A stretch of 64,000 bases of DNA from Actinomadura sp. 6K520 (GTDB lineage: Bacteria > Actinomycetota > Actinomycetes > Streptosporangiales > Streptosporangiaceae). Under the pieces are notes generated by a model. It saw only the letters and a list, made by a program, of their open reading frames with translations. It did not search any database and had not been told where the DNA came from. The stretch covers positions 31,215 through 95,214 of the forward strand of contig NZ_SMLC01000006.1 in NCBI RefSeq assembly GCF_004349245.1, in the 5' to 3' direction. Shown here piece by piece: positions 8,733 to 17,940 of this stretch. How positions within the stretch are numbered: position 1 is the stretch's first letter; each line of letters begins with the position of its first letter. The position numbers were made by a program, and so were the translations under genes.

Positions 8733-11700
8733 GTGGCTGTGACTGTCGACCGCATCGCGAACCGGTTCCGTATGACGGGGCCGCTGGGCAAGGGAAACAT
8801 GGGCGAGGTCCACCGGGCCGTGGACCTCCAGGCCGGCGACGGCGATCGGGACCGCGAGGTCGCGGTGAAGGTGATCCTGCGCAGCCGAACGGGCGTGGCC
8901 ATCGATTCACAGGCCGATGTGAAGGCCGTCCAGCGGTTCGAGCGCGAGGTGCGCATCATGCGGCGCCTGAACGAGCATCCGAACCTCCCACGCATCATCG
9001 AGGGCGGTCTCAACGAAGGCGACGGCCTGCCGTTCATCGCGATGGAGCTTCTCAAAGGCCACACGTTGCAGGTGCTGACCGGTGAGCAGCCTCAGCTTCC
9101 GGCGGCGTGGGCCGCGGCCCTGGGAGCGCAGATCGCTGACGGCCTCTCGGCCGCGCACCGGGCAGGCATCGTGCACCGCGACCTCAAGCCCGCGAACGTG
9201 ATGCTTCTCCCGGGCGGGAACGTGAAGGTCCTCGACTTCGGCATGGGCCGGATCATCGACGACGCCGAAGCCAGCCGTGTGACGAGCACCGGTGTCACTG
9301 TGGGCACCGCTCGCTACATGGCTCCTGAGCAGTTCCTCAACGCGGCGGTGACGCAGGCGGCCGACCTGTACGCCCTCGGCTGCATGCTGTACGAACTGCT
9401 GGCGGGCGCCCCGCCGTTCGTGAGTGCGAGCGCACTCGAACTGGGGCAGAAGCATCGCGACGAGGCCCCGGCTCCGCTGCGGCTGCTGCGTTCGGACGTC
9501 CCCGAGGACATGGCCCGGCTGATCGAGCGGCTGCTCAGCAAGCTGCCCGCGGACCGGCCGGCCGACGCCGTGGCGGTCCGCGACACGCTGCTGCCCTTCG
9601 CCAAGGGCGGGGCGGCGGTCGAGGACTGGGAGAGCTACGATCCGGTCCGCTACCTCGCGTCGGCCGAGGAGGCGCCCGCGCCGCCGCCGGCTCCGGTGCT
9701 GGAGAAGGCGCGCCCGGCGGCGGGTTCGGTGATGGACGTGTTCGGGTTGCACCGGCAGCTCATCAAGGACTACCGGGAGTTCACCGAGGGCGGGACGATC
9801 ATCCGCGACGACCGCGTCGCCGCGTACGTCGAGAGCACCCTGGACGACAAGTCCCAGTGGCCGGACCCGTGGGTCTCGCTGAACCCGTTCTTCGCGGTCG
9901 GCGGCACCGTCTCGGAGCTGAGCGGCCCCGGCAGGCTCCTCCATGAGGAGTGCGCCCGGATCTTCCAGGCCGGCAAGACCCGGCACGGCACACAGCCCAA
10001 CGGGCGCCCGCTGACCCTCCACCGCCATCAACTGGAGGCGATCGAGGCGGCCGAGCGGAAGAAGTCCTACGTCCTGACGACCGGCACCGGCTCCGGGAAG
10101 TCGCTGTCGTACATCGTGCCCATCGTCGACCGGGTGCTGCGCGAGCGCGAGGCCACGCCTGCCAAACGCGTCCGGGCGATCATCGTCTATCCGATGAACG
10201 CACTGGTCAACAGCCAGCTCAACGAGCTGGAGAAGTACCTGCAGGACGGTTACGGGGTGGGCCGCGAGCCGGTCACCTTCGCCCGTTACACGGGGCAGGA
10301 GGACACCGAGCGCCGCAAGGAGATCCGCGACAATCCGCCGGACATCCTGCTGACGAACTACGTGATGCTGGAGCTGATGCTCACCCGCCCGGACGATCGC
10401 AGGTCGCTGATCCGGATGGCGAAGGGCCTGGACTTCCTGGTCTTCGACGAGCTGCACACCTATCGGGGCCGCCAGGGCGCGGACGTGGCGCTGCTCATCC
10501 GGCGGGTGCGCGAGGCGTGCCAGGCGGAGGACCTGCAGTGCGTCGGCACGTCCGCGACGATGTCGAGCGAGGGCACCTTCGAGGACCAGAAGAGAGAGGT
10601 CGCCCGCGTGGCCACCACCCTCTTCGGGACCGAGATCGACGAGCGCGACGTCATCGGGGAGACGCTGGTGCGCGCGACCGAGGAGGCCCCGGACACGGTG
10701 CCGGCGGAGCGGCTCCGGGCGTCCGCCGCTCCGCGCGCGTACGACGACCTGGTGCGGGATCCGCTGGCCCGCTGGATCGAGACGCGGTTCGGGCTCGTCG
10801 AGGACCCGACCGGGCGCCTGGTCCGGCAGCACCCCGCGAAGATCGAGGAGGCCGCCGCTCACCTCGCCGGTCAGTCCGGTGTTCCCGCGGACGTGTGCGC
10901 GCAGGCGATTCGCAGCACCCTGGAGGCCGGCTCGGAGGCCCGGCACTCGGTGACCGGACGTCCCCTGTTCGCGTTCCGGCTGCACCAGTTCCTGTCCAAG
11001 GGCGACACGGTCTACGTCACCCTGGAGGACCCGTCGTCGCGCGAGCTCACCCGCGACTACCAGCTCGTCCAGCCGGGGTCGGACGGCAAGATCCTGCTGC
11101 CGCTGGCGTTCTGCCGGGAGTGCGGCCAGGAGTACCTGACCGTGTGGCGGACCGACAAGGACGGCATGGTCCGCTACGAGCCGCGCCGCGACACCGCGGC
11201 GTCGGGCGGCCGTGAAGGCGACGGCTACCTCTACGTCGACTCCGGCCGGCCCTGGCCGCTGACCGTCGAGGAGGCGATCAGCGACCGCCGCCTGCCGGAG
11301 GCGTGGCTGGAGGCGGACGACACCGGACAGGAGGTCGTGCGCGCCAACCACCGCTCGAAGCTCCCCGTCCCCGTCCGCGTCGATCCCTACGGTGTCGAGG
11401 GGCACGGCGAGCTGGACGCCGCCTTCATCCCGGCGCCGTTCCGGTTCTGCCTGCACTGCGGGGTGAGCTATGAGCAGGTCCGCGGCAAGGACTTCGCCAA
11501 GCTGGCGACGCTCGACCAGGAGGGACGTTCCTCGGCGACGTCGCTGGTGTCGGCGTCGATCATCCGTTTCCTGCGGGCGGTGCCGGAGGGCTCACTCGTC
11601 AAGGAGGCCCGCAAGCTGCTCACCTTCGTCGACAACCGCCAGGACGCGTCCCTGCAGGCCGGCCACTTCAACGACTTCGTCCAGATCACCCAGCTTCGCG

Positions 11701-14700
11701 GCGCGCTCTACCGGGCGGCGGTCGAGGCCGGCGACGAGGGCATCAACCATGAAGACCTCGCGTCCAAGGTCGTCGGCGCCCTCGGCCTGGACGTCACCGA
11801 CTACACCGGCTCGTCCGACCTCCCCCCGTCCATGGCCCGGAACGCGGCGCGGACGCTGCGGGACGTGGTCGCGTTCCAGCTCTACCTAGACCTGGAGCGC
11901 GGCTGGCGCGTCACCATGCCCAACCTGGAGCAGACGGGCCTGCTGAAGATCGACTACGAGGACCTCGGCTGGCTGGCCGCCAAGGAGGACCGCTGGGAGA
12001 CGACGCATCGGGCGCTGCGCGAGGCCGAGCCGGGCCGCCGCGCCGAGATCATGCGGGCGCTGCTGGACGAGATGCGCCGCTCCCTCGCCATCGACGTCCA
12101 GTACTTCCGGGACGACTTCGACAGCCTCCGCCGCGCCAGCGAGGAGCGGCTCGTCGACCCGTGGGTCCTGTCGAGGGGCGATGAGCCGAAGGTCGGCACC
12201 GCCTACCCGCAGGGTTCCCGCCCCGGCATCGACCGTTCGGGCCTGTTCCTGTCGGGCCGCGGCAAGTTCGGCAAGTATCTGCGCCGCGTGCATTTCAGCG
12301 ACCTGTCGGTGGTCGACGCGCAGCAGCTCATCGAGGAGCTGCTCAAGGTCCTGAGCAAGGCGAACCTGGTCAAGGAGGTGTCGGTGACGCCCGGGTGGGC
12401 CAGGCGCGGCCGCCGTCCCACCGGCCCGGCCGTGACCGGCTACCGGGTCTCGGCGGCGTGCCTGGTGTGGCGGGCCGGGACGGGCGAGGTCGGTGCCCAC
12501 GATCCGCTCACCCGCACCTACGCCAGCGGCGACGGTCCCCGCGTGAACGTCTTCTTCCGGGATCTGTACCGCAACACCGCCGCGGAGCTCGGCGGGCTCA
12601 TCGCCCGCGAGCACACGGCCCAGGTCGATCCGGAGGAACGGCGCAATCGCGAGGAGGCGTTCAGCGAGGCGAAGCTAAAGCTGCTGTACTGCTCGCCCAC
12701 GATGGAGCTGGGCGTCGACATCAGCGCCCTCAACGCGGTGATGATGCGCAACGTGCCGCCGACGCCCGCGAACTACGCCCAGCGCAGCGGCCGGGCGGGA
12801 CGGTCGGGCCAGCCGGCGCTCGTCACCACCTACTGCGCGACCGGCAACAGCCACGACCAGTACTACTTCCGGCGGTCCGCGCGGATGGTGGCGGGCGCGG
12901 TCGCGCCGCCGCGGCTCGACCTGGCGAACGAGGATCTCGTCCGGTCGCACATCCACGCGATCTGGCTCGCCGAGACGGGCCTGGAGCTGCACAACAACAT
13001 TCCCGCGATCATCGATATCGGCTACGACGAGGACGCCCGCCGCCCCGACCCGCCGCTGCCCTTGCACGACAACGTCTTCCAGGCGATTCACGACGAGGCA
13101 GCGCAGAGACGTGCCGCGCGGGCCGCGAAACAGGTGTTCGACGGGCTCCTGGACGACTTCGCCGCCACGGTCTGGTGGGAGGACGACTGGATCGAGAAGA
13201 CGGTCAAGGGCGCCCCCGACCGTTTCAACCGCGCCTTCGACCGCTGGCGGAGGCTGTTCACGGCGGCGCTGGTGGATCAGGCGGAGCAGAACCGCCGCGT
13301 CCTGGACACCACGCTCTCCGACCGCGACAACAAGATCGCCGTCGGCAGGCGGCGAGAGGCGGAGACGCAGCTCGACCTGCTGAAGAACCAGTCGGCGGAG
13401 AGCCGCTCGGTCCTGTCGGACTTCGGCCCGCACCGGTACCTGGCCAGCGAGGGGTTCCTGCCGGGCTACTCGTTCCCGCGCCTGCCGCTGGCCGCCTACA
13501 TCAACATCCAGGACCGGCGTTTCGCGGACGGCGACTACCTGCAGCGCCCCCGGTTCCTGGCGATCCGCGAGTTCGGGCCGGGTGCGCTGATCTACCACGA
13601 GGGCGCCCGCTACCAGGTCACCCGCATCCAGCTCCCGCCGGGCGGGACCGGGGACGTCGTCACCTCCGAGGCCCGCCGCTGCGCCGCCTGCGGCTACCAC
13701 CACGACTCCGCTCACAAGGCCGACCTCTGCGAGATGTGCAAGGAGCCGCTGCCCGAGGCCAAGTACGGGCTGCTGCAGATGCACACCGTCTACACCAAGC
13801 CCCGCGCGCGGATCTCCTCCGACGAGGAGGAGCGCCGCAGGGCGGGCTTCCGTCTCGTCACGTCGTACCGGTTCACCGACCACGGCGCCCGGCCGGGCCG
13901 CCAGGACGCCGCGGTGACCGACGCCGAGGGGAGCATCGCCACCCTGTCCTTCGGCGATTCCGCGACGGTCCGGATCACGAACCTGGGCCGGCTGCGCGCC
14001 AAGGACGGCGAGCCGGACGGCTTCTGGCTCGATCCCGCGACCGGCGAGTGGATGACCGAGAAGGCCGCCTCGGAGGCGTCCGGCGACTCCAGCGAGATGC
14101 CGGTCGTCGACGCGGACGGCAACGAGAAGAAGCACAAGAAGCGCGTCATCCCGTACGTGGAGGACCGCCGCAACATCCTCGTCGCCCAGCTCGCCCAGCC
14201 GCTGGAGGAGCCGGTCGCACTGTCATTGATGTACGCGCTCGAACGCGGGATCGAGGCGGCGTTCGAGCTGGAGGACTCGGAGCTGTCGAGCGAGCTGCTG
14301 CCGCCCGACGAAGGCGCCCGCGACCGGATGCTGTTCACCGAGGCGGCCGAGGGCGGCGCCGGCGTGCTGCGATTGATGCAGTCGCTTCCGGGCGCGCTCG
14401 CGAAGGCGGCGAAGACGGCCCTGGAGATCTGCCACTTCGACGAGAACGGCGACGACCTCGGCGGTCCGCTATCGGGCCGTTCCGGGGGGCGTGGGGGGTC
14501 GTCCCCCCACAAGGAACCCGACCGGCCCTGCGCCCGGGGCTGCTACGACTGCCTGCTCACCTACGGCAACCAGCTCGACCACGGGTCGATCGACCGGCAC
14601 TCCATCAAGGACATCCTTGTGCGCCTGTCCCGCGCGAAGACCACCGCGACCGGACGCGGCGAGTCCCGCACCGAGCAGCAGAAGCGCCTGTCCGGCCAGT

Positions 14701-15011
14701 CCGACAGCTCGCTCGAGAAGCGGTTCGTCGCCTGGCTGAAGGAGCGCGGCCTGCGGATGCCCGACGAGGCGCAGACGTACGTCGCCGACGCGCAGGCCCG
14801 CCCCGACTTCGTGTACCGGCTGCCGGGCGTGCCGCTCGCGGTGTTCGTGGACGGTCCCGTCCACGAACACGCCAACATCAAGGAACGCGACCGCCGGGCG
14901 GAGCAGCGGCTGGACAACCAGGGCTGGGAAGTGATCCGGTTCCCCTACGACGCCGACTGGGACGCGATCGTCGCCGAGACCCCCGGCTATTTCGGCGCCT
15001 CTCCCCGATGA
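8733..15011 (+). CDS. Ser/Thr kinase - DEAD/DEAH helicase - DUF1998 - nuclease-like fusion protein
   Basis: 2092 residues. The kinase domain (1-290) has GKGNMGEV at 19-26, Lys46 in VAVKV, HRDLKPAN from 148, DFG from 168 and the GTARYMAPEQ loop, so it looks active. After a linker comes a superfamily 2 helicase: Walker A TTGTGSGKS near 450, DELH near 571, GTSATM near 600, a C4-type zinc site with CRECG near 795, and motif VI SGRAGRSG near 1352. The C-terminal DUF1998 region has CAACGYHH...CEMCKEP and CARGCYDCLLTYGN near 1933. The last 100 residues (RPDF...FVDGPVH...DRRAEQRLDNQGWEVIRF) resemble a DUF559/Vsr-type PD-(D/E)XK fold. DUF1998 helicases occur in DISARM (DrmA/DrmB), and a kinase occurs in Pgl/BREX type 2 (PglW). 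Having all in one chain is unusual. Confidence 0.9.
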   Translation: MAVTVDRIANRFRMTGPLGKGNMGEVHRAVDLQAGDGDRDREVAVKVILRSRTGVAIDSQADVKAVQRFEREVRIMRRLNEHPNLPRIIEGGLNEGDGLPFIAMELLKGHTLQVLTGEQPQLPAAWAAALGAQIADGLSAAHRAGIVHRDLKPANVMLLPGGNVKVLDFGMGRIIDDAEASRVTSTGVTVGTARYMAPEQFLNAAVTQAADLYALGCMLYELLAGAPPFVSASALELGQKHRDEAPAPLRLLRSDVPEDMARLIERLLSKLPADRPADAVAVRDTLLPFAKGGAAVEDWESYDPVRYLASAEEAPAPPPAPVLEKARPAAGSVMDVFGLHRQLIKDYREFTEGGTIIRDDRVAAYVESTLDDKSQWPDPWVSLNPFFAVGGTVSELSGPGRLLHEECARIFQAGKTRHGTQPNGRPLTLHRHQLEAIEAAERKKSYVLTTGTGSGKSLSYIVPIVDRVLREREATPAKRVRAIIVYPMNALVNSQLNELEKYLQDGYGVGREPVTFARYTGQEDTERRKEIRDNPPDILLTNYVMLELMLTRPDDRRSLIRMAKGLDFLVFDELHTYRGRQGADVALLIRRVREACQAEDLQCVGTSATMSSEGTFEDQKREVARVATTLFGTEIDERDVIGETLVRATEEAPDTVPAERLRASAAPRAYDDLVRDPLARWIETRFGLVEDPTGRLVRQHPAKIEEAAAHLAGQSGVPADVCAQAIRSTLEAGSEARHSVTGRPLFAFRLHQFLSKGDTVYVTLEDPSSRELTRDYQLVQPGSDGKILLPLAFCRECGQEYLTVWRTDKDGMVRYEPRRDTAASGGREGDGYLYVDSGRPWPLTVEEAISDRRLPEAWLEADDTGQEVVRANHRSKLPVPVRVDPYGVEGHGELDAAFIPAPFRFCLHCGVSYEQVRGKDFAKLATLDQEGRSSATSLVSASIIRFLRAVPEGSLVKEARKLLTFVDNRQDASLQAGHFNDFVQITQLRGALYRAAVEAGDEGINHEDLASKVVGALGLDVTDYTGSSDLPPSMARNAARTLRDVVAFQLYLDLERGWRVTMPNLEQTGLLKIDYEDLGWLAAKEDRWETTHRALREAEPGRRAEIMRALLDEMRRSLAIDVQYFRDDFDSLRRASEERLVDPWVLSRGDEPKVGTAYPQGSRPGIDRSGLFLSGRGKFGKYLRRVHFSDLSVVDAQQLIEELLKVLSKANLVKEVSVTPGWARRGRRPTGPAVTGYRVSAACLVWRAGTGEVGAHDPLTRTYASGDGPRVNVFFRDLYRNTAAELGGLIAREHTAQVDPEERRNREEAFSEAKLKLLYCSPTMELGVDISALNAVMMRNVPPTPANYAQRSGRAGRSGQPALVTTYCATGNSHDQYYFRRSARMVAGAVAPPRLDLANEDLVRSHIHAIWLAETGLELHNNIPAIIDIGYDEDARRPDPPLPLHDNVFQAIHDEAAQRRAARAAKQVFDGLLDDFAATVWWEDDWIEKTVKGAPDRFNRAFDRWRRLFTAALVDQAEQNRRVLDTTLSDRDNKIAVGRRREAETQLDLLKNQSAESRSVLSDFGPHRYLASEGFLPGYSFPRLPLAAYINIQDRRFADGDYLQRPRFLAIREFGPGALIYHEGARYQVTRIQLPPGGTGDVVTSEARRCAACGYHHDSAHKADLCEMCKEPLPEAKYGLLQMHTVYTKPRARISSDEEERRRAGFRLVTSYRFTDHGARPGRQDAAVTDAEGSIATLSFGDSATVRITNLGRLRAKDGEPDGFWLDPATGEWMTEKAASEASGDSSEMPVVDADGNEKKHKKRVIPYVEDRRNILVAQLAQPLEEPVALSLMYALERGIEAAFELEDSELSSELLPPDEGARDRMLFTEAAEGGAGVLRLMQSLPGALAKAAKTALEICHFDENGDDLGGPLSGRSGGRGGSSPHKEPDRPCARGCYDCLLTYGNQLDHGSIDRHSIKDILVRLSRAKTTATGRGESRTEQQKRLSGQSDSSLEKRFVAWLKERGLRMPDEAQTYVADAQARPDFVYRLPGVPLAVFVDGPVHEHANIKERDRRAEQRLDNQGWEVIRFPYDADWDAIVAETPGYFGASPR
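14491..14510. repeat. GC-only hairpin inside the kinase-helicase gene
   Basis: GTGGGGGG and CCCCCCAC form a perfect 8-bp stem around a TCGT loop inside the coding sequence. It encodes part of a Gly/Ser-rich linker (RGGSSPH) just before the Cys cluster of DUF1998. The frame stays open, so this looks like a tolerated insertion of a small palindromic element, or a translational pause site, in a linker. Confidence 0.6.
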
Positions 15012-15046
15012 CAACCACCGAGCACGACGACGCGAGGGTCTTTTGA
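15008..15046 (+). CDS. Possible 12-codon leader peptide between the two helicase genes
   Basis: An ATG overlaps the stop of the kinase-helicase gene (ATGA) and opens a 12-codon frame, MTTTEHDDARVF, ending TTT TGA. Its stop overlaps the TTG start of the SNF2 gene, which itself begins MTTTDYTPG. The similar starts and the T-run CTTTTGA suggest translational coupling, or a -1 shift that would join this short frame to the SNF2 frame. It may equally be chance. Confidence 0.3.
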   Translation: MTTTEHDDARVF

Positions 15047-17940
15047 CGACGACCGACTACACCCCCGGTTCCCTGGTCTCGGTCCGCGACCGCGAATGGG
15101 TCGTGCTGCCCGAAAGCGAACCGGACATGCTGGTGCTGCGCCCGCTCGGCGGCGCCGACGACGACATCGCCGCGGTGTTCCCGGCGTTCGAGGACGTCCG
15201 GGGAGCGGAGTTCGCGGCGCCGTCACCGCAGGACCTCGGTGACTCACGCGCGGCGGGCCTGCTGCGCAGCGCGCTCTGCATCGGGTTCCGGTCGGGCGCG
15301 GGCCCGTTCCGGTCGCTGGCGGGGATCGCGGTGGAGCCGCGCGCCTACCAGCTCGTCCCGCTGATGATGGCGCTGCGGCAGAAGACCGTCCGGATGCTGA
15401 TCGCCGATGACGTCGGCATCGGCAAGACCGTCGAGGCCGGTCTGATCGCGAGCGAGCTGCTGGCGCAGGGGGAGGCGAAGAAGCTGGCGGTGCTGTGCTC
15501 CCCGGCGCTGGCCGAGCAGTGGCAGGAGGAGCTTCGCACCAAGTTCGGCATCGACGCCGAGCTGGTCCTGTCCTCGACGGTCACCCGGCTCGAACGGGAC
15601 CTCGACATGGGCCAGTCCCTGTTCGACAAGCACGACCACGTGATCGTGTCCACGGACTTCATCAAGTCGCACCGGCACCGCGACGACTTCGTCCGCCGCT
15701 GCCCTGACCTGGTCATCGTGGACGAGGCGCACACCTGCGTCGCCGCCGACGACCGGGCCTCCCAGCAGAGCCAGCGCCGCCACGAGCTGCTCCAGCGCAT
15801 CGCCGATCCCAAAAAGGACCGGCACCTGCTGCTCGTGACGGCGACCCCGCACAGCGGCAAGGAGGCCGCGTTCCGCAACCTGCTCGGCCTGCTGAAGCCC
15901 GAGTTCGCCGACCTGGACATGAACAGCGGCCCCGACCGCGCACGCCTCGCCCTGCACTTCGTCCAGCGGCGCCGCGCCGACATCCGCAAGTACCTCGACG
16001 AGGAGACGGAGTTCCCCGCCGACCGGTTCTTCAAGGACGAGACCTACAAGCTGTCGCCTGCCTACCGGTCGCTGCTGGAGGACGCGATCGGCTACGCGAG
16101 CGAGCGGGTGACCGTCGCCGGGGAGCAGGGCCGGCGCGAGGCCCGGATCGCCTGGTGGTCGGCCATCGCACTCCTCCGCTCACTGGTGTCGTCCCCGCGT
16201 GCCGCCGCGCAGACGCTGCGGACCCGGTCGGCCGCCGCGTCCGCCGCCACCGCGGAGGAGGCCGACGAGCTGGGCGCACCGCTGACCCGCGACTCCGCCG
16301 ACAGCGACGCCCTCGAAGGCTTGGACGTCGCGCCCGGCGCGGAGACCGACGACGCGGGGGCCAGGCTCGCCGCGCTCGCCGACCGCGCCGCCGAGCTGGA
16401 GGGCCCGGACGCGGACCTGAAGTTGAAAGCCCTGGTCAAGCACCTGAAGGCCCTGATCAAGGACGGCTACGACCCGATCGTCTTCTGCCGCTACATCCCG
16501 ACCGCCGAGTACGTCGCCGACCACCTCACCGGAAAGCTCGGCCGCAAGACGGTCGTCAAGGCCGTGACGGGCACACTGTCCCCGCAGCAGCGCATCCAGC
16601 GCATCGAGGAGCTCGCCGAGGAGACGGCCGACGACCCGGGCGCCCACCGCGTCCTCGTCGCGACCGACTGCCTGTCGGAGGGCGTCAACCTGCAACACCA
16701 CTTCGACGCCGTCGTCCATTACGACCTCGCCTGGAACCCGGCCCGGCACGACCAGCGCGAAGGACGCGTCGACCGCTACGGCCAGAAGCGCGCCGAGGTC
16801 AAGGTCATCACCCTGTACGGCAGTGACAACGGCATCGACGGCAAGGTCCTCGAAGTCCTGATCCGCAAGCACCGGCAGATCCGCAGGGACCTCGGCATCT
16901 CCGTGTCCGTCCCGGACGAGGCGTCGTCGGGCGTGACGGACGCGATCGTCGAGTGGCTGCTGATGCGCAGCGAGCGCGGGGAGCAGGAGGCGCTGTTCGG
17001 CGCCGAGGACGTCATGGCCGTCAGCGAGAAGGCCGCCGAGCTGGAACAGGAGTGGAACTCCACCGCCGAGCGCGAGAAGGCGTCCCGCTCCCGGTTCGCG
17101 CAGCACACGATCCGTCCCGAAGAGGTCAAGGTCGAGGTCGATGCCGTCCGGGACGCGCTCGGCGACTCCGGCGACATCCGCGACTTCGTCCGCCGCTCCC
17201 TCACCGCCCTGGACGGCGTCCTGTACGAGGGCGGCGACGCCCCCGGGGACTTCTCCGCCGACGTGAGCGGCAGCCCGGTCGGCCTCCGTGACGTGCTGGC
17301 GCCGATGCTCGGCGGCGGGATCGTCGAGAGCGGCAAGCGGGTCCCGTTCCGCACCGTCTCGGCGGTGACTCGCGGCGAGGCGGCGCTCGTCCGCACGGAC
17401 CCGGTCGTCGGCGCGCTCGCCGGCCACCTCCTCAACGCCGCGCTCGACGCCCAGACCGACGGTCCCCGCCCGGCCCGCCGCTGCGGCGTCATCCGGACGA
17501 AGGCGGTCGCCACCCGGACGACGCTGCTGCTCGTCCGCTACCGGTTCCACCTGACGCTGCCGTCCCGTGTCGGCGAGCGGCAGCTCGTCGCCGAGGACGC
17601 CCGGCTCCTCGCCTTCGAGGGCGCACCCGCCGACGCGGCCTGGCTGGCGTCTGAAGATGCCGCGCGCCTGCTGCACGCCACCGCCGACGAGAACACCGAC
17701 CCCACCTTCGGAGAGCGGACGATGAAACGGCTCCTGGACGCCCTGCCCGACGCCACGGAGCACCTCGACGAGTACGGCGATCGGCTCGCCGCCGAACTCC
17801 GCGAGTCGCACCGCCGCGTCCGCAGCGCCGCCGGCGAGATCATCCGGGGCGTGGACGTGAAGGCGCAGAAGCCCGCCGACGTCCTCGGCGCCTACGTGTA
17901 CCTGCCCGTGACCGGTGCCGTCTCCGGAGGTGCCGCCTGA
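15043..17940 (+). CDS. SNF2-family helicase, DISARM DrmD-like
   Basis: 965-residue superfamily 2 ATPase of the SNF2/RapA type. The N-terminal 100 residues are a small beta-rich region. Walker A is DVGIGKTVEAGL near residue 123, DEAH (IVDEAHTC) near 227 and LLVTATPHSG near 265. An Ala/Asp-rich insert (about 385-450) separates the two lobes. The second lobe has PIVFCRY, CLSEGVNLQ and the motif VI stretch QREGRVDRYGQ near 574. Size and sequence style match DrmD of class 1 DISARM, where an SNF2-like helicase accompanies an adenine methylase. The TTG start at 15043 lies 7 bp after GAGGG; an ATG at 15008 overlaps the previous stop but opens only 12 codons in another frame. The stop overlaps the start of the next gene. 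Confidence 0.87.
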   Translation: MTTTDYTPGSLVSVRDREWVVLPESEPDMLVLRPLGGADDDIAAVFPAFEDVRGAEFAAPSPQDLGDSRAAGLLRSALCIGFRSGAGPFRSLAGIAVEPRAYQLVPLMMALRQKTVRMLIADDVGIGKTVEAGLIASELLAQGEAKKLAVLCSPALAEQWQEELRTKFGIDAELVLSSTVTRLERDLDMGQSLFDKHDHVIVSTDFIKSHRHRDDFVRRCPDLVIVDEAHTCVAADDRASQQSQRRHELLQRIADPKKDRHLLLVTATPHSGKEAAFRNLLGLLKPEFADLDMNSGPDRARLALHFVQRRRADIRKYLDEETEFPADRFFKDETYKLSPAYRSLLEDAIGYASERVTVAGEQGRREARIAWWSAIALLRSLVSSPRAAAQTLRTRSAAASAATAEEADELGAPLTRDSADSDALEGLDVAPGAETDDAGARLAALADRAAELEGPDADLKLKALVKHLKALIKDGYDPIVFCRYIPTAEYVADHLTGKLGRKTVVKAVTGTLSPQQRIQRIEELAEETADDPGAHRVLVATDCLSEGVNLQHHFDAVVHYDLAWNPARHDQREGRVDRYGQKRAEVKVITLYGSDNGIDGKVLEVLIRKHRQIRRDLGISVSVPDEASSGVTDAIVEWLLMRSERGEQEALFGAEDVMAVSEKAAELEQEWNSTAEREKASRSRFAQHTIRPEEVKVEVDAVRDALGDSGDIRDFVRRSLTALDGVLYEGGDAPGDFSADVSGSPVGLRDVLAPMLGGGIVESGKRVPFRTVSAVTRGEAALVRTDPVVGALAGHLLNAALDAQTDGPRPARRCGVIRTKAVATRTTLLLVRYRFHLTLPSRVGERQLVAEDARLLAFEGAPADAAWLASEDAARLLHATADENTDPTFGERTMKRLLDALPDATEHLDEYGDRLAAELRESHRRVRSAAGEIIRGVDVKAQKPADVLGAYVYLPVTGAVSGGAA

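Noticed and set aside
8907..11456. Minus-strand open frame of 849 codons
   Set aside because: It is entirely antisense to the kinase-helicase gene, has Arg/Leu/Gln/His-rich composition typical of high-GC shadows, and no domain.
12395..15046. Plus-strand open frame of 883 codons
   Set aside because: Shifted-frame shadow of the helicase/DUF1998 gene. Only its last 12 codons (15008-15046) are of possible interest.
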